From Brevibacterium sediminis (GTDB lineage Bacteria; Actinomycetota; Actinomycetes; Actinomycetales; Brevibacteriaceae), in assembly GCF_013623905.1 (NCBI RefSeq), contig NZ_JABKDD010000006.1, forward strand, positions 1 to 64,000: a stretch of 64,000 nucleotides of DNA. The letters run 5' to 3'. The notes beneath the pieces were generated by a model, which worked only from the letters and a program-made list of their open reading frames with translations, did not search any database and was not told the origin of the DNA. Position 1 is the first letter of the stretch; each line of letters opens with the position of its first letter. Positions 28,701 through 38,349 of the stretch are shown here, one piece after another. The translations under genes were made by a program, and so were the position numbers.

Positions 28701-29906
28701 ATGCATACGGTTGAAACCCTTGAAAGCGCCGATTACCACCGGTTCCTCGAAAATTTCGAGACCGCAAGCTATCAGCAGACTCCGCAATGGGGAGACGCAC
28801 GCGGCCAGATCTGGGACTATGAGCTGCTGGGTATCCGAGACAATACGGGAGCACTGGTCGCTGCGACGCTCGTCAAGTACAAGAATCTGCCTGGGACTGG
28901 GCTCCGATTTGCATATATTCCGCAGGGGCCACTGATCGACTGGGCCGCCCCGGATGCGGTTGAGCAGCTGCACGCCCTGACCTCTCATCTGCGCGCAAAG
29001 AACATCTTCGCCGTCAGAATTGCTCCGCCGATGAAGCTGCGAAGCTGGCATGCCGACACTGTGAAGAAGGGTCTCAAGGATCCCGGCGTCGCACGATTCG
29101 ACGATCTCGCCCCCGACGACACCAATCCTGTCGGAAGTGACATCGTGCGACAGTTGTCACGACTCGGCTGGAAGGAAGTCCGTGGCAACAAGGAAGCCGA
29201 AGCCACCCAGCCCAGATTCAATTTCCATCTCTCGCTGGAAGGCGGCTCAGAGCAGGCCGTCTCTTCACGGATGTCGAAGACGTGGCGAAAGAATATCCGC
29301 AAGGCCGACCGCGCGGGAGTGCAAGCGCAGACCGGCGAACTGGCAGATCTCGATGAAGTGCTCGGAATATTGGCGGAGACAGCCGACCGCAACCGTTTCA
29401 ATGCAAAGCCTCGAAGCTACATAGAGGCAGTCCTGACAACATTGACTGTTGACTTCCCCGGTCGAATCACGTTTGACGTCGCCAGGCACAATGGCGAGGT
29501 TCTCGCCGCCGAGGCGACAGCGCAGCTCGGTCGAAGGGTGCAGGGCATCTTTGCCGCAACAAGCACTCTCCGGCCCGAGGTGAGGCCGTCGAATGCCCTC
29601 TATTGGGAGATCATCTGTCGTGCCGTCGCAGACGGAGTCGAAGTCATCGATATCGGCGGGGTCCAAAATACCTTGGATCCCGATGTTCCGACTGCGGGTC
29701 TGATTCACTTCAAGGCCGGCATGGGAGCCGATGCGCACGAATACATCGGAGTCTGGGATCTGCCGCTGCGACCGCGGATCTACACCGCATTCTCTTCCCT
29801 GCTGGCGCTTCGGGACCTGGTCCGATCGGATGTCACGCACAAGATGCGTGACTTCGCCACCCGCCTCGGCGAAAATTCGCACCGGAACGTGAAAGTCGGC
29901 AGCTGA
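28701..29906 (+). CDS. FemX/FemAB-like aminoacyltransferase (GNAT-fold)
   Basis: A 401-residue protein of the FemAB/FemX (lipid II:glycine glycyltransferase, BacA-type) superfamily. An N-terminal half with SYQQTPQWGDARGQ and a long central helix-rich insertion (MSKTWRKNIRKADRAGVQ) precede the second GNAT-like half. That half contains SNALYWEIICRAVADGVEVIDIGGVQ and TAGLIHFKAGMGADAHEYIGVWDLPL, typical of the family. Members transfer amino acids from aminoacyl-tRNA to cell-wall precursors or other amines. Its place beside ATP-grasp ligases and EPS genes suggests aminoacylation of an amino sugar, although a peptidoglycan cross-bridge role cannot be excluded. Confidence 0.8.
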   Translation: MHTVETLESADYHRFLENFETASYQQTPQWGDARGQIWDYELLGIRDNTGALVAATLVKYKNLPGTGLRFAYIPQGPLIDWAAPDAVEQLHALTSHLRAKNIFAVRIAPPMKLRSWHADTVKKGLKDPGVARFDDLAPDDTNPVGSDIVRQLSRLGWKEVRGNKEAEATQPRFNFHLSLEGGSEQAVSSRMSKTWRKNIRKADRAGVQAQTGELADLDEVLGILAETADRNRFNAKPRSYIEAVLTTLTVDFPGRITFDVARHNGEVLAAEATAQLGRRVQGIFAATSTLRPEVRPSNALYWEIICRAVADGVEVIDIGGVQNTLDPDVPTAGLIHFKAGMGADAHEYIGVWDLPLRPRIYTAFSSLLALRDLVRSDVTHKMRDFATRLGENSHRNVKVGS

Positions 29907-29954
29907 GGGCGACGTCATCTCAACCTCACCGAATTCACGTCTGGGTCCTCTTCG

Positions 29955-30989
29955 TCAACCCGTGACGCGGATGCTCTCATATTTCGCGGAGACGACGTCC
30001 AATTCGTATCGGTTCCAGCTCTCACCGATATCAACCCCGAGGACCTGTGCAAGATAGTAGAGAGGCACATCTGCACCGGCGAGGTGGACGAATGGATATC
30101 CACCGCCGAATCGAGGGTTGATGTCGATCACGGAAGCCCCACCGAAGTCATCGACGAACACGTCAACGTCGATGAGGCCTGTCAGGTCTGACACTTCGGC
30201 GATCCGCTCAGCGATTCGAGTGAATGGTGCGGGGTCGACGGTCACGGCTTTGTCTGTCTCTCCAGCCCTCATGCGAACCTTGCGGCGCGCCAGCACGCCG
30301 CTGAGCATTCCACTGTCTGTGAGGCTCCCGATGATGTCGACACCGTATTCGGTTCCCGGGAGCTTCGGCTGCACTGCAACATCATCCCGCGTACCCGAAT
30401 GCCCACCTGCCGACGGGGCAGAAAGCGAGGCTTCTGTCACCGCCTGACGGACGTGATCTGCTGAGACCACCCGCAGGCCCGAGGACCCGCTGCCGAATCT
30501 GTGCTTGACGACGAACTCGTCGGTCTGGGCACTCAGCTCATCGATTCCTTGGTCGTCCGCGCCGCTGACGGTCGCCGGCGTCGGAACCTCGATGGAGGCG
30601 AGCATCTTCGCCATCTGCAGCTTGTCTGCGCAGCCGGCCTGCCATGCTGCCGATACTCCCGGCACAAGCACGCCCCTGTCCCGAAGAGAGTTCGCAAGTC
30701 CACTATTCACATGGACATGCATGAGCTCGTAGTCGTTCGCCGAAACGAAGATCCTGGGGTCGAATTCGACAACCAGGCGCATCAGCTCCGGACCATAGTC
30801 CGGATCATCGTATTTCGGCAGACTCCGGCTGACGTCGCCGTAGGAAGCGGAGGAGCTTGTCGGATCGTTTTCGGCAACGATCACTCGCCCTTCGACGCCA
30901 AGTGCGTCGAAAGCCTCGCGAAACCAGTCGATGAGGTACAGACGCCTCCCGGCTGAGCTGATGATGATCGCCTCTGGCTTAGCTGTCAT
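29955..30989 (-). CDS. ATP-grasp family ligase, copy 1
   Basis: A 344-residue ligase. The N-terminal pre-grasp domain starts IIISSAGRRLYLIDWF. The ATP-grasp domain shows VKHRFGSGSSGLR (small lobe Lys and Gly loop), LPGTEYGVDIIG and the Mg2+-binding VIDINPRFGGGYPFVHLAGA. It resembles the carbamoyl-phosphate-synthase/PylC-like carboxylate-amine ligases, which make acyl-phosphate intermediates and form amide bonds. The start at 30989 has a GGAGGACGG site. A paralog lies at 32702-33739 on the other side of the PLP decarboxylase. Confidence 0.85.
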   Translation of the reverse strand: MTAKPEAIIISSAGRRLYLIDWFREAFDALGVEGRVIVAENDPTSSSASYGDVSRSLPKYDDPDYGPELMRLVVEFDPRIFVSANDYELMHVHVNSGLANSLRDRGVLVPGVSAAWQAGCADKLQMAKMLASIEVPTPATVSGADDQGIDELSAQTDEFVVKHRFGSGSSGLRVVSADHVRQAVTEASLSAPSAGGHSGTRDDVAVQPKLPGTEYGVDIIGSLTDSGMLSGVLARRKVRMRAGETDKAVTVDPAPFTRIAERIAEVSDLTGLIDVDVFVDDFGGASVIDINPRFGGGYPFVHLAGADVPLYYLAQVLGVDIGESWNRYELDVVSAKYESIRVTG

Positions 30990-31394
30990 ACCGTCCTCCT
31001 CGGTCTGGTCTGAGTCTCCCCGGCCGGAAGGCGTCAGGGAGTGCAGTCGGCGGCTTCTTCGGTTGGACACGACTGGCAACCAGCTTCCGTTTCAAGCGTG
31101 AATGAGACCACACGAGTCAGCACGCTCACCGGGTACATCAAGCGAATTCTGGATAGCTGGATTTCGCCCGAACCGAAATCATGAACTACAGAATTCAAAC
31201 ATCAGGACGCAGGAGATTACTGCGAAGACTGAGATTCAGATCTGCCTGCGCTGACTTGATTCTATTTCTATCATCGGACGCCCCGATTTCAGTATGCGGT
31301 TCTCCGCAATAAACAGCGGACCGCCCCCGCACCCCAACTGCTCTCCGTAGACTCCTTGAATACACGACATGAAGCACAGAAGAGAGTGATTGAA
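30990..31394. promoter_or_regulatory. Divergent regulatory region, relatively AT-rich, with a TGCGG palindrome
   Basis: No gene is supported in these 405 bp. TGCGG-TTCT-CCGCA at 31295-31308 is a perfect 14-bp palindrome (apart from the N4 core). A weaker copy (AGCGG-ACCG-CCCCC, 31315-31328) follows 20 bp later. The stretch around 31140-31290 is visibly richer in A and T than the surrounding DNA. It lies between the first ATP-grasp gene and the decarboxylase gene. Confidence 0.55.
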
Positions 31395-32642
31395 GTGGCG
31401 CAGCACGGGACCCGGCAGCACGAGCCCCAAACGCCGGCTTTTGTCTTGGACTCATCAGTCCTCGAAGAATTCATCGATAGATTTCGCCAAGCACTTCTGA
31501 ATCAATGGCCGAATTCAGTGCTGTCGTATTCTTTCAAAACGAATGCACTGCCATGGCTTCTGTCTTTCATGAATACGCAAGGCGTCTGGGCAGAGGTGGT
31601 ATCGGATGCCGAGTACCAACTTGCGCTGTCCGTGGGGTATCGCCCGGATCGCATCGTATTCAATGGCCCGGTCAAGAGTTGGCAGCGCTTGCGCCAAGCC
31701 CTCGCCCACGGGTCAGTCGTCAACCTGGATTCAAAGCGAGAGGTCAGGTGGGCCGCCGAGTTTGCCACGGAGCAGCCCGAGCAGACGCTTTCAGTGGGAT
31801 TGCGTGTCAACTGGAACCTCGAAGAGAGATGTCCCGGGGAGAGCACGACGTCGGGACAGCACAGCCGTTTCGGGTTCAATGCGGAGAACGGTGAACTCGG
31901 CGCAGCGATGTCCACGCTGAAGGCCGCAGGGGTGAGGGTGGCTGGTCTCCATATGCACCGGAATTCGCTCACACAGAGTTTGGGAGTCTACACGGCGTCG
32001 GCAGAGCTCGCTGCCGAGCTCATCTCCGAGTTCGACCTCGATCTCGAATGGATCGATATCGGCGGCGGGTTCTTCGGCAGCCCTGTCGGAACTCCGACAT
32101 TCGACCAATATGTGTCGACGATTCGCAGAGGACTCGAGGGAGCGGTCGACATCGATCGAACTCAATTGATCGTCGAACCGGGCGGTTCGCTGATCGCAGT
32201 GCCTGTGGAATTTCATTCACAAGTAGTCGACGTCAAATTCGTCGGAGATCACCGGTACGTGGTCACTGATGCCAGTCGCACCAATATCGATCCCCTCTTT
32301 CGGAGACAGAGGGAGTTCGATGTGCGAATCGATGCCGCTTCTGAGGAATCGATTCCCGAACAGGTGATCTGCGGCTTCACCTGTATGGAGGACGATCGCC
32401 TGACAGTCCTGAGAGACGCGCCGCAGCTGTCGGAAGGTGACCGGATCGTCTTCTACCGGGTCGGTGCCTACACGATGTCCTACCAGTCCTCCTTCATCGA
32501 ATTCCCTCCAGCTGTCTTCGTCCGGGACGACGATTCTCTGAAATTGGTGAGGCGGAGGGGCTCGGTGGACGACTATCTGGGCGGACATTCGTGGCTCCAT
32601 GCCACGGCATCTGTACCTGCCTCGGTCGCAGCTGGTTCATGA
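31395..32642 (+). CDS. Type III-fold PLP-dependent decarboxylase
   Basis: A 415-residue enzyme of the ornithine/diaminopimelate/arginine decarboxylase family. The PLP lysine is Lys48 in SYSFKTN. The barrel shows HSRFGFN, HMHRNS and the phosphate-binding DIGGGF, and VEPGGSL follows. The C-terminal domain has the catalytic Cys in CGFTCMEDD and the closing YTMSYQSSFIEFPP. It releases CO2 from an amino acid or an acyl-linked amino acid; the exact substrate is not evident. Similar decarboxylases work with ATP-grasp enzymes in antibiotic and siderophore side-chain pathways. The GTG at 31395 was chosen for spacing to a purine-rich site. Confidence 0.85.
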   Translation: MAQHGTRQHEPQTPAFVLDSSVLEEFIDRFRQALLNQWPNSVLSYSFKTNALPWLLSFMNTQGVWAEVVSDAEYQLALSVGYRPDRIVFNGPVKSWQRLRQALAHGSVVNLDSKREVRWAAEFATEQPEQTLSVGLRVNWNLEERCPGESTTSGQHSRFGFNAENGELGAAMSTLKAAGVRVAGLHMHRNSLTQSLGVYTASAELAAELISEFDLDLEWIDIGGGFFGSPVGTPTFDQYVSTIRRGLEGAVDIDRTQLIVEPGGSLIAVPVEFHSQVVDVKFVGDHRYVVTDASRTNIDPLFRRQREFDVRIDAASEESIPEQVICGFTCMEDDRLTVLRDAPQLSEGDRIVFYRVGAYTMSYQSSFIEFPPAVFVRDDDSLKLVRRRGSVDDYLGGHSWLHATASVPASVAAGS

Positions 32643-32701
32643 CAGAACCTGAAGCAGAATCCTGACGCTCCGAGGCGGCTCATGCCGGCTGTTGGCCGGC
32701 A

Positions 32702-33739
32702 CTATCGACGGAGAACGGAGAATTCGTCTCTTCTCGCCGTCGTCACCCCGACTTCATAGTCCAACAGTGATGGGGCATCGGCCAGTCCCGCCAACTCACG
32801 GACCAGATAGGCGGGAACATTCGCTCCCGCAAGGTGACAGAACGGGTACCCTCCACCGAACCGCGGATTGATATCGATGATCTGGGGAGAGCCTTCGGTG
32901 TCTTCTTTGAAGTCGACGTCGATCGGACCCACCGGTTTGAGAAGGTCCCCAAGTTCCGCCAGCGCCTGGGTGAAGCCCTTCGCCGCGACAGTTGTGGCGA
33001 CATCGGTGTCTCCGCCTCTCATCCTGTCCTTGCGTCGCGCAAGTGCCCCATTCAGACGGCCGGTTCCATCGAGGGCAAACACTCCATCGACGCCGAACTC
33101 CGTTCCGGGTAAGTGGGTCTGGACGATGACGGCGTCTTCGCCGTGAGTTGTCGGTCGTCCGCCTGCGTCTCTTGCCGTCTTCGCCGATTCGATGACCATT
33201 TCCTGCAGAGTCTCACCTGTGGCAATGCGAAGCCCGTCTGATCCGCTTCCGAAACGGTGTTTGACGATGAAGCTGCCGCCCGAGTTCGTCGCCTGCGCCA
33301 TGTCAGCCTCACTGCCGAGCCAAGTTGCAGGGGTGGGAAGTCCTCGGTCACGCAGTCTCGCAGCCATCAGGTGTTTGTCGAGGACGATGTTCTGCGCATC
33401 GGCGTCGAGTGCTGCGACCGTGCAGCCGCCCCTGCGCAGCTCTTCTGCCAAGCCACCGGCCAGCACCTGAAGCTCGTAGTCATTCACTGAGACAAACAGG
33501 TCAGGCGATTCTCTCCGAACCCAGTTCAATACCTCTTCGCGGTACTCAGGAGAGTTGTATGCCGGCATCACCACGCCACGGTCTGCCAGGGACAGGGTCG
33601 GGGCCGTGTCTCGATACTCGAACGCGATGACTTCGCCGTGGATTCCCTCGGTTTGCAAGGCCGTCTTGAACCACTCCACATAGTGCGCCCGGTGCGCGGC
33701 AGAGGCAATGACAACAGTGAGCCCGTTCGAATTCTTCAT
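32702..33739 (-). CDS. ATP-grasp family ligase, copy 2
   Basis: A 345-residue paralog of the ligase at 29955-30989. The same motifs occur in the same order: VKHRFGSGSDGLR, LPGTEFGVDG, LARRKDRMRGGDTD and IIDINPRFGGGYPFCHLAGA. It starts MKNSNGLTVVIASAAHRAHYVEWF after a strong AAGGAGG site. Two related ligases flanking a decarboxylase suggest successive amide-forming steps, or one activating step before and one after decarboxylation. The product is unknown. Confidence 0.85.
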   Translation of the reverse strand: MKNSNGLTVVIASAAHRAHYVEWFKTALQTEGIHGEVIAFEYRDTAPTLSLADRGVVMPAYNSPEYREEVLNWVRRESPDLFVSVNDYELQVLAGGLAEELRRGGCTVAALDADAQNIVLDKHLMAARLRDRGLPTPATWLGSEADMAQATNSGGSFIVKHRFGSGSDGLRIATGETLQEMVIESAKTARDAGGRPTTHGEDAVIVQTHLPGTEFGVDGVFALDGTGRLNGALARRKDRMRGGDTDVATTVAAKGFTQALAELGDLLKPVGPIDVDFKEDTEGSPQIIDINPRFGGGYPFCHLAGANVPAYLVRELAGLADAPSLLDYEVGVTTARRDEFSVLRR

Positions 33740-33893
33740 CCGGAATCCTCCTTCGAGTGCGTTTCGACATTCACACCGACCGCTCAGATCACGGTATCTG
33801 AACAGACAGTACTGGCTGAGCACGGAGACAGTAGCAAGCGCCGACGCACTTGCGCATTGCCCTGTGCAGCCGAGGTCGGGCCGATGTCGAGAA

Positions 33894-35402
33894 TCATTGC
33901 GGTTCCGAGACGGCTGAGAACTTCACGTATTGGGCCGTTCGCCGGCGTCGGTGGTCGAGGGAGTCGGCGGATGAGTCTACATTGTCAGCACGGCGGTCCG
34001 GCTCCCCCTGCTGGAAGGAGACGAATTGCGGAATGATTCGGCGCGGAAGGTAGAAGGTGAGCAGCCAGAGGACGACGAGTGCTGCAATTCGTGCGTACAT
34101 TCGCACTATCCATGTGTGGAATCCGGACCAGACTATGTCCCCGACCCCGCCCAATAGGGCTGCGAAGAACACCAAGAGCAGAAGGTCGCGTGGCCCCTGG
34201 ACAGCACGTCGGTAGATGCGGAGCGTCCATGAGTCGATGCGATCAAGCATCACGGCGAGAAGCGGAACCCCGATCACCAAGCCCAGCGCTCCGAAATTCC
34301 ACCAGAGATCGCCATAGACGGTTGCCACCGTGGAGAACCCGGTTCCGTACAGCTGCGGATCTGTCAGAGCAGCGAGTTGGTAGCCGATAGCGTCGGGTAT
34401 CCAGTCAGGCGCGAAGCCATCGGGCAGCGCTGCCCGCAATGGTGACAGAAGCGATGCTCCGAGAGTCGGGAGACCTCCGAGGTCGAAGTCATGTATCAGA
34501 GACCCGAAGTTGCCGATGCCGACGAACATCGATGAGAGGCCTGTGTCGTTCCCGTGCTCGCCGCTCAACGAGGCTTCGTATTCCCTGCGCCATACACCCA
34601 ACACCGCAAGAATCATCGGGGCGAGGAAGACTCCGACCACTTTCAGCCATTGACGCCCGTACCTGAGGAAGAAGATGTAGACGGCGGCCAAGATGAGCGC
34701 AATGGCTCGCAAACGGCCTGTCCCCGAGATGATGGCGGTCGGATACACCAGAAGTGCACCGGCGATGGTCACGGTATTCCAGGGGTTCTTCAGACCGCGC
34801 GGGCTGAGCAGAATCGCAATGCAGATGAGCAGAATCGCCGCTGACCCGAATCCGTCCGCCAGCACGCCCAGCCGATCTCCCAGAAGAACTGTGGCCGCGA
34901 TCGTGATGACTCCGGCGCCGAGGGCCCACCGCACGCAGCGGATAGGCAGCACCACCTCATGAGGACGTCCTATTGAATCGGATCTCAGGCAGAGCATTCC
35001 GATCCCGATCTGAGTCAGCGTACTGCCGAACAAAGCCGTATTGAGGTAGACCTCGGGATGGGAGCCGACGATGAAAGACGGATCCCGGATGACGAGCAAT
35101 CCGCTTACTCCGACGATTGCTGCACTCGATGTCATGAACAGTCCCGGCATAGTGATCCGATCACGTCCGAGGATCACGAAAAGGGTCATGCCGTGGGCAA
35201 AGGAGATTGCGGCGATGACCCCGCTCGAGAATGCGGCTGCTTCGACGTCCGTGGAGAAGCATATGCGAGCAATGACGACGATCAGCGCACAGACTGCGGT
35301 CAGTGATGCCACGAAGATCGGAGAATGAGCAGGGTCCATGAGGGCGCCCGTCCGGGCCCCGGACGGGCTCTGCTGAGTGCGGACAGATGACGGCACAATC
35401 AT
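33894..35402 (-). CDS. Wzy-like O-antigen/EPS polymerase (multi-spanning membrane protein)
   Basis: A 502-residue protein with about twelve hydrophobic helices and a large extracytoplasmic loop near residues 290-390 (around FGSLIHDFDLGGLPTLGASLLSPLRAALPDG). That is the topology of Wzy-type polymerases. Sequence motifs are not strongly conserved in this class, so the call rests on topology and on neighbours (Wzc-like kinase next door). The start at 35402 has an AAGG site only three bases away, so the internal ATG at 35339 is also possible. Confidence 0.68.
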   Translation of the reverse strand: MIVPSSVRTQQSPSGARTGALMDPAHSPIFVASLTAVCALIVVIARICFSTDVEAAAFSSGVIAAISFAHGMTLFVILGRDRITMPGLFMTSSAAIVGVSGLLVIRDPSFIVGSHPEVYLNTALFGSTLTQIGIGMLCLRSDSIGRPHEVVLPIRCVRWALGAGVITIAATVLLGDRLGVLADGFGSAAILLICIAILLSPRGLKNPWNTVTIAGALLVYPTAIISGTGRLRAIALILAAVYIFFLRYGRQWLKVVGVFLAPMILAVLGVWRREYEASLSGEHGNDTGLSSMFVGIGNFGSLIHDFDLGGLPTLGASLLSPLRAALPDGFAPDWIPDAIGYQLAALTDPQLYGTGFSTVATVYGDLWWNFGALGLVIGVPLLAVMLDRIDSWTLRIYRRAVQGPRDLLLLVFFAALLGGVGDIVWSGFHTWIVRMYARIAALVVLWLLTFYLPRRIIPQFVSFQQGEPDRRADNVDSSADSLDHRRRRTAQYVKFSAVSEPQ

Positions 35403-35507
35403 TCACCTTCTGCGGAGCTGACCGGACTCCAGATCGCGCGCAGAACCGGCCCTTCGAACCTCCTCGGCGATTCACCACTTCGATCAGTTCGATCCCTGTG
35501 CAAGAAC

Positions 35508-37058
35508 TCAATCATTGCTGGTCACCCTTGTCCCGGGGAATACAGATCTGCAACCCAGATCCGGACGACGCGAGCTGTCAGAGGCTGAGAGGGGGACCTC
35601 ACGGTCGGAATCTGGAGGAGCCTCCGCCTGCCGGACCGCCAGCTGCTTCGAATAGATGTTCTCCGGCTCGGCGCGGTGCGCCCAAGTGTCGGGATCTTTC
35701 CGAGTTGAATGCGCGGCATAGCTGCTGCCATAACTCTGCGAATATGTTGTGCCTGTGGTCCGGGGTACCCCATTGAGCACGAGTCCGAGAAGGCGCGCCC
35801 GCACGAGTTGGATCTTTCGCAGCGCCTGAGTGATCTGCGTTCGACGCACAACCCCGTTTCGAGCGACGAAGACGGTTCCAGACACTCGAGTAGCCATCGC
35901 TATTGCGTCTGTCGCAGCAAGCACTGGCGCAGAGTCCAGGACAACGGCGTCGTACTGCTTGGTGGCTTCTTCGAGGAAGACTGTCATCTGCTCGCTGTCC
36001 AGCAGTTCAGCCGGGTTCGGAGGTATCGGCCCGCTCGCAAGAACGGCGAGGTTGACGAGTTCCATAGGTTGGACGACGTCTTTCAACTCGGTATCCCCGA
36101 TCAGCACTGTCGACAGACCTGCGCTCCCTTCTATTCCGAGATACCGGTGCACAGAGGGATCGCGTAGGTCAGCATCGACAAGAAGCACGCGGTCCCCGCC
36201 GCGGGCGAGGGCGGAAGCGAGGTTGATGGAGGTCACCGATTTTCCTTCGCCTTTCACGGAAGAAGTCACGAGCAGAGATCGGCTCCTGCCCCGCGGCTCA
36301 AGGAAGCGGAGGTTCGATCGCAGCTCCCTGTACGGTTCAGCCTGAACGTTCTGCGATCCGTGCTCTGAAACGAAGACGTGGTTCTCTCCTGCAGTGATCA
36401 GCGGGACCGTCCCGATCACCGCGGCGTCGGTCAGCTGCTCAATGTGATCTGCTTTGCGCACTCTGTTGTCCAGTCGATCTCTGAGCACGGCGGACAACAT
36501 CCCTGCGAGTATCGCGGCGATCAATCCGAGCACGAGGTTCTGTGTGAGGTTCGGCGAGGACGGCGTTTTCGGCGCCGTCGCCGGAGTGACGACCGTCAGT
36601 TGGACTGTCGCCTTTCCGCTGGTGGTTTCGAGGTCTGCGACCTGCTCTCGCAGGCTTTCAGCCACCGCATTCGCAAGTTTCGCCGACGCTTCGGAACCGT
36701 CTGCTCTTGCGGTGATCGAGATGAGAAGAGTGTCTTCGGGGACATCTGCTGAGACCCTGTCAGAGATCTGTCCGGCGTCGGCATCCAAGTCGAGGGATCT
36801 GATGGCGGGATCAAGCACGATAGGAGTGGTAACGAGATCCGCATAGGTGTCGATCTGCTGCCGAGCGTAATCAGCCGCGGCCGAACGGTCGGTGACCGAA
36901 TTGCCGGGATCGGTACGGACGAAGACGTTTGCGGACGACTCGTACACAGGGGGCTGCAGCGCCGTGATCCCGGCTACCGCAGCTATCACGACGAAGGCGG
37001 TCGACAGTGCGTAGACCCACCGTTCGCGGAGGATCGTCAGATAGTGCTGAACAATCAT
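35508..37058 (-). CDS. Wzc/CpsCD-like chain-length determinant and tyrosine autokinase
   Basis: A 516-residue fusion of a Wzz-like membrane domain (helices at about residues 15-35 and 175-192 around a periplasmic helical loop) and a BY-kinase domain. Walker A' is SSVKGEGKSVTS (Lys273), Walker A' acidic motif VLLVDADLRDP follows, and Walker B is AVVLDSAPVL. A tyrosine cluster for autophosphorylation (Tyr439, Tyr443, Tyr447) lies near the C-terminus, before a Pro/Ser/Asp-rich tail. It controls EPS polymer length. The LMW phosphatase at 40381-40995 is its likely counter-enzyme. Confidence 0.92.
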   Translation of the reverse strand: MIVQHYLTILRERWVYALSTAFVVIAAVAGITALQPPVYESSANVFVRTDPGNSVTDRSAAADYARQQIDTYADLVTTPIVLDPAIRSLDLDADAGQISDRVSADVPEDTLLISITARADGSEASAKLANAVAESLREQVADLETTSGKATVQLTVVTPATAPKTPSSPNLTQNLVLGLIAAILAGMLSAVLRDRLDNRVRKADHIEQLTDAAVIGTVPLITAGENHVFVSEHGSQNVQAEPYRELRSNLRFLEPRGRSRSLLVTSSVKGEGKSVTSINLASALARGGDRVLLVDADLRDPSVHRYLGIEGSAGLSTVLIGDTELKDVVQPMELVNLAVLASGPIPPNPAELLDSEQMTVFLEEATKQYDAVVLDSAPVLAATDAIAMATRVSGTVFVARNGVVRRTQITQALRKIQLVRARLLGLVLNGVPRTTGTTYSQSYGSSYAAHSTRKDPDTWAHRAEPENIYSKQLAVRQAEAPPDSDREVPLSASDSSRRPDLGCRSVFPGTRVTSND

Positions 37059-37166
37059 GATCGTTCACTTCCTACGCGGCAGTGTTCAGTTGGCTGAGAG
37101 GTGTGAGAAAGAAGTGCACGGCATTGCCCCTGTGGGTGGACATGACCACCCAGGGAGCCTCCACGA

Positions 37167-38345
37167 TCAATGTGCATCGAGGACCACCCCTCCGAGGCGT
37201 TCGTACGTCTTTGACCGGTCGAAGTGGTCTTCGGCCATTCGTCTGGATCCTCGGCCGCGTTCTGCCAGTCGACGGTCATCGGCCATCTTCTTGAGGGCCT
37301 CTGCGAATGCGGCCGGAGTCGATTCGCAATTGATACCCGCTCCATACTCGGTGAGGAGATCTTGGTACTCGGCGCACTGCTGAGAGTTGACGACAGGGAG
37401 TCCTGCGGCTGCATAATCGCAGACTTTGTTGATGATGCTCGCCGCCGAGTTCGCAACAATGGGATTGATGGCGATATCGCACCCGCGCAGACGCGAAACC
37501 ATCTCCGGGTATTCGAGCTTGCCGTAGAACACCACGTCCTCATCCAGATCCCCTGCTTCCTCACGCCAGCGATCTTCGAAGGGACCCGTACCCATGACGT
37601 GCAGGCGCATGCGGATGCCTTTCCTTCTCAGTTCGCGAAGAGCCCCGAACACCGACGGCAGGTCGTAGCTGTGTCCCAGAGTTCCGATATATGCGAGCTC
37701 CGCGATTCCTGTTCGGGGAGGACGCAGAACCGGATAGGAGTCGAATCTCGTCAGATCCGACCCGAGGTACACGGTGGAGACAGTCGAGCCGTCCCTGCGT
37801 GCCGAACTCACTCGTTCTGAATAGGTTTCGGAAACGGTCACCACTGCATCCGCAGCTCGGTAGATCGCCTCGGCATGCCTACGGATGGGGATCAGAGCCT
37901 GGCGCACCATCCAGCGTGGTCGCAAGACCATTTCAATGGCCTCTGGCCATAGGTCCTGCACGTCGAGGATGAATCTCACATCGTTCTTCTCAGCGAATTC
38001 GGCTGCGGCATGCGCCACCTCGAGAGAAGGCATGGAACAGTAGATGATGTCCGGGACCTTCCTCCGCCGCAGGTATTCAACAAGGTTCCTCCCGAGGGCC
38101 CGGTGGCTGCGCAGACGACCGGCAGAGACGTTGCTCCGATACGACGGTTCATGCACATAGGTGGTCGAGTACAGCGGGTTCCGTTCCACCGAAGTGTCAC
38201 GTTGCGTCTTGAACGCGTGCTGGAACGAGGATGTGACCAGCTCGACTTCTGCACCGCGGCGAGCAAGAATGCTCGCCAAGCTGTCGAAGCGATCGTTCGG
38301 CAGCCATCCAGTTGCTGTGTAATGGGCGATCATCAATACGTCCAT
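37167..38345 (-). CDS. Glycosyltransferase family 4 protein
   Basis: A 392-residue GT-B fold glycosyltransferase. The N-terminal domain has MIAHYTATGWLPNDRFDSLASILARRGAEVELVTSS. The C-terminal nucleotide-sugar domain shows AYIGTLGHSYDL, CDIAINPIVANSAASIINKVCDYAAAGLPVV, including the usual acidic/EX7E-like region. It is the only classical glycosyltransferase visible in the EPS cluster besides the initiating sugar transferase. The repeat unit is therefore either small or completed by genes elsewhere. Confidence 0.88.
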   Translation of the reverse strand: MDVLMIAHYTATGWLPNDRFDSLASILARRGAEVELVTSSFQHAFKTQRDTSVERNPLYSTTYVHEPSYRSNVSAGRLRSHRALGRNLVEYLRRRKVPDIIYCSMPSLEVAHAAAEFAEKNDVRFILDVQDLWPEAIEMVLRPRWMVRQALIPIRRHAEAIYRAADAVVTVSETYSERVSSARRDGSTVSTVYLGSDLTRFDSYPVLRPPRTGIAELAYIGTLGHSYDLPSVFGALRELRRKGIRMRLHVMGTGPFEDRWREEAGDLDEDVVFYGKLEYPEMVSRLRGCDIAINPIVANSAASIINKVCDYAAAGLPVVNSQQCAEYQDLLTEYGAGINCESTPAAFAEALKKMADDRRLAERGRGSRRMAEDHFDRSKTYERLGGVVLDAH

Positions 38346-38349
38346 GACT

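Noticed and set aside
35411-35424. Further TGCGG site upstream of the Wzy-like gene
   Set aside because: The second half is GACCG, not CCGCA, and there is no partner 20-21 bp away.
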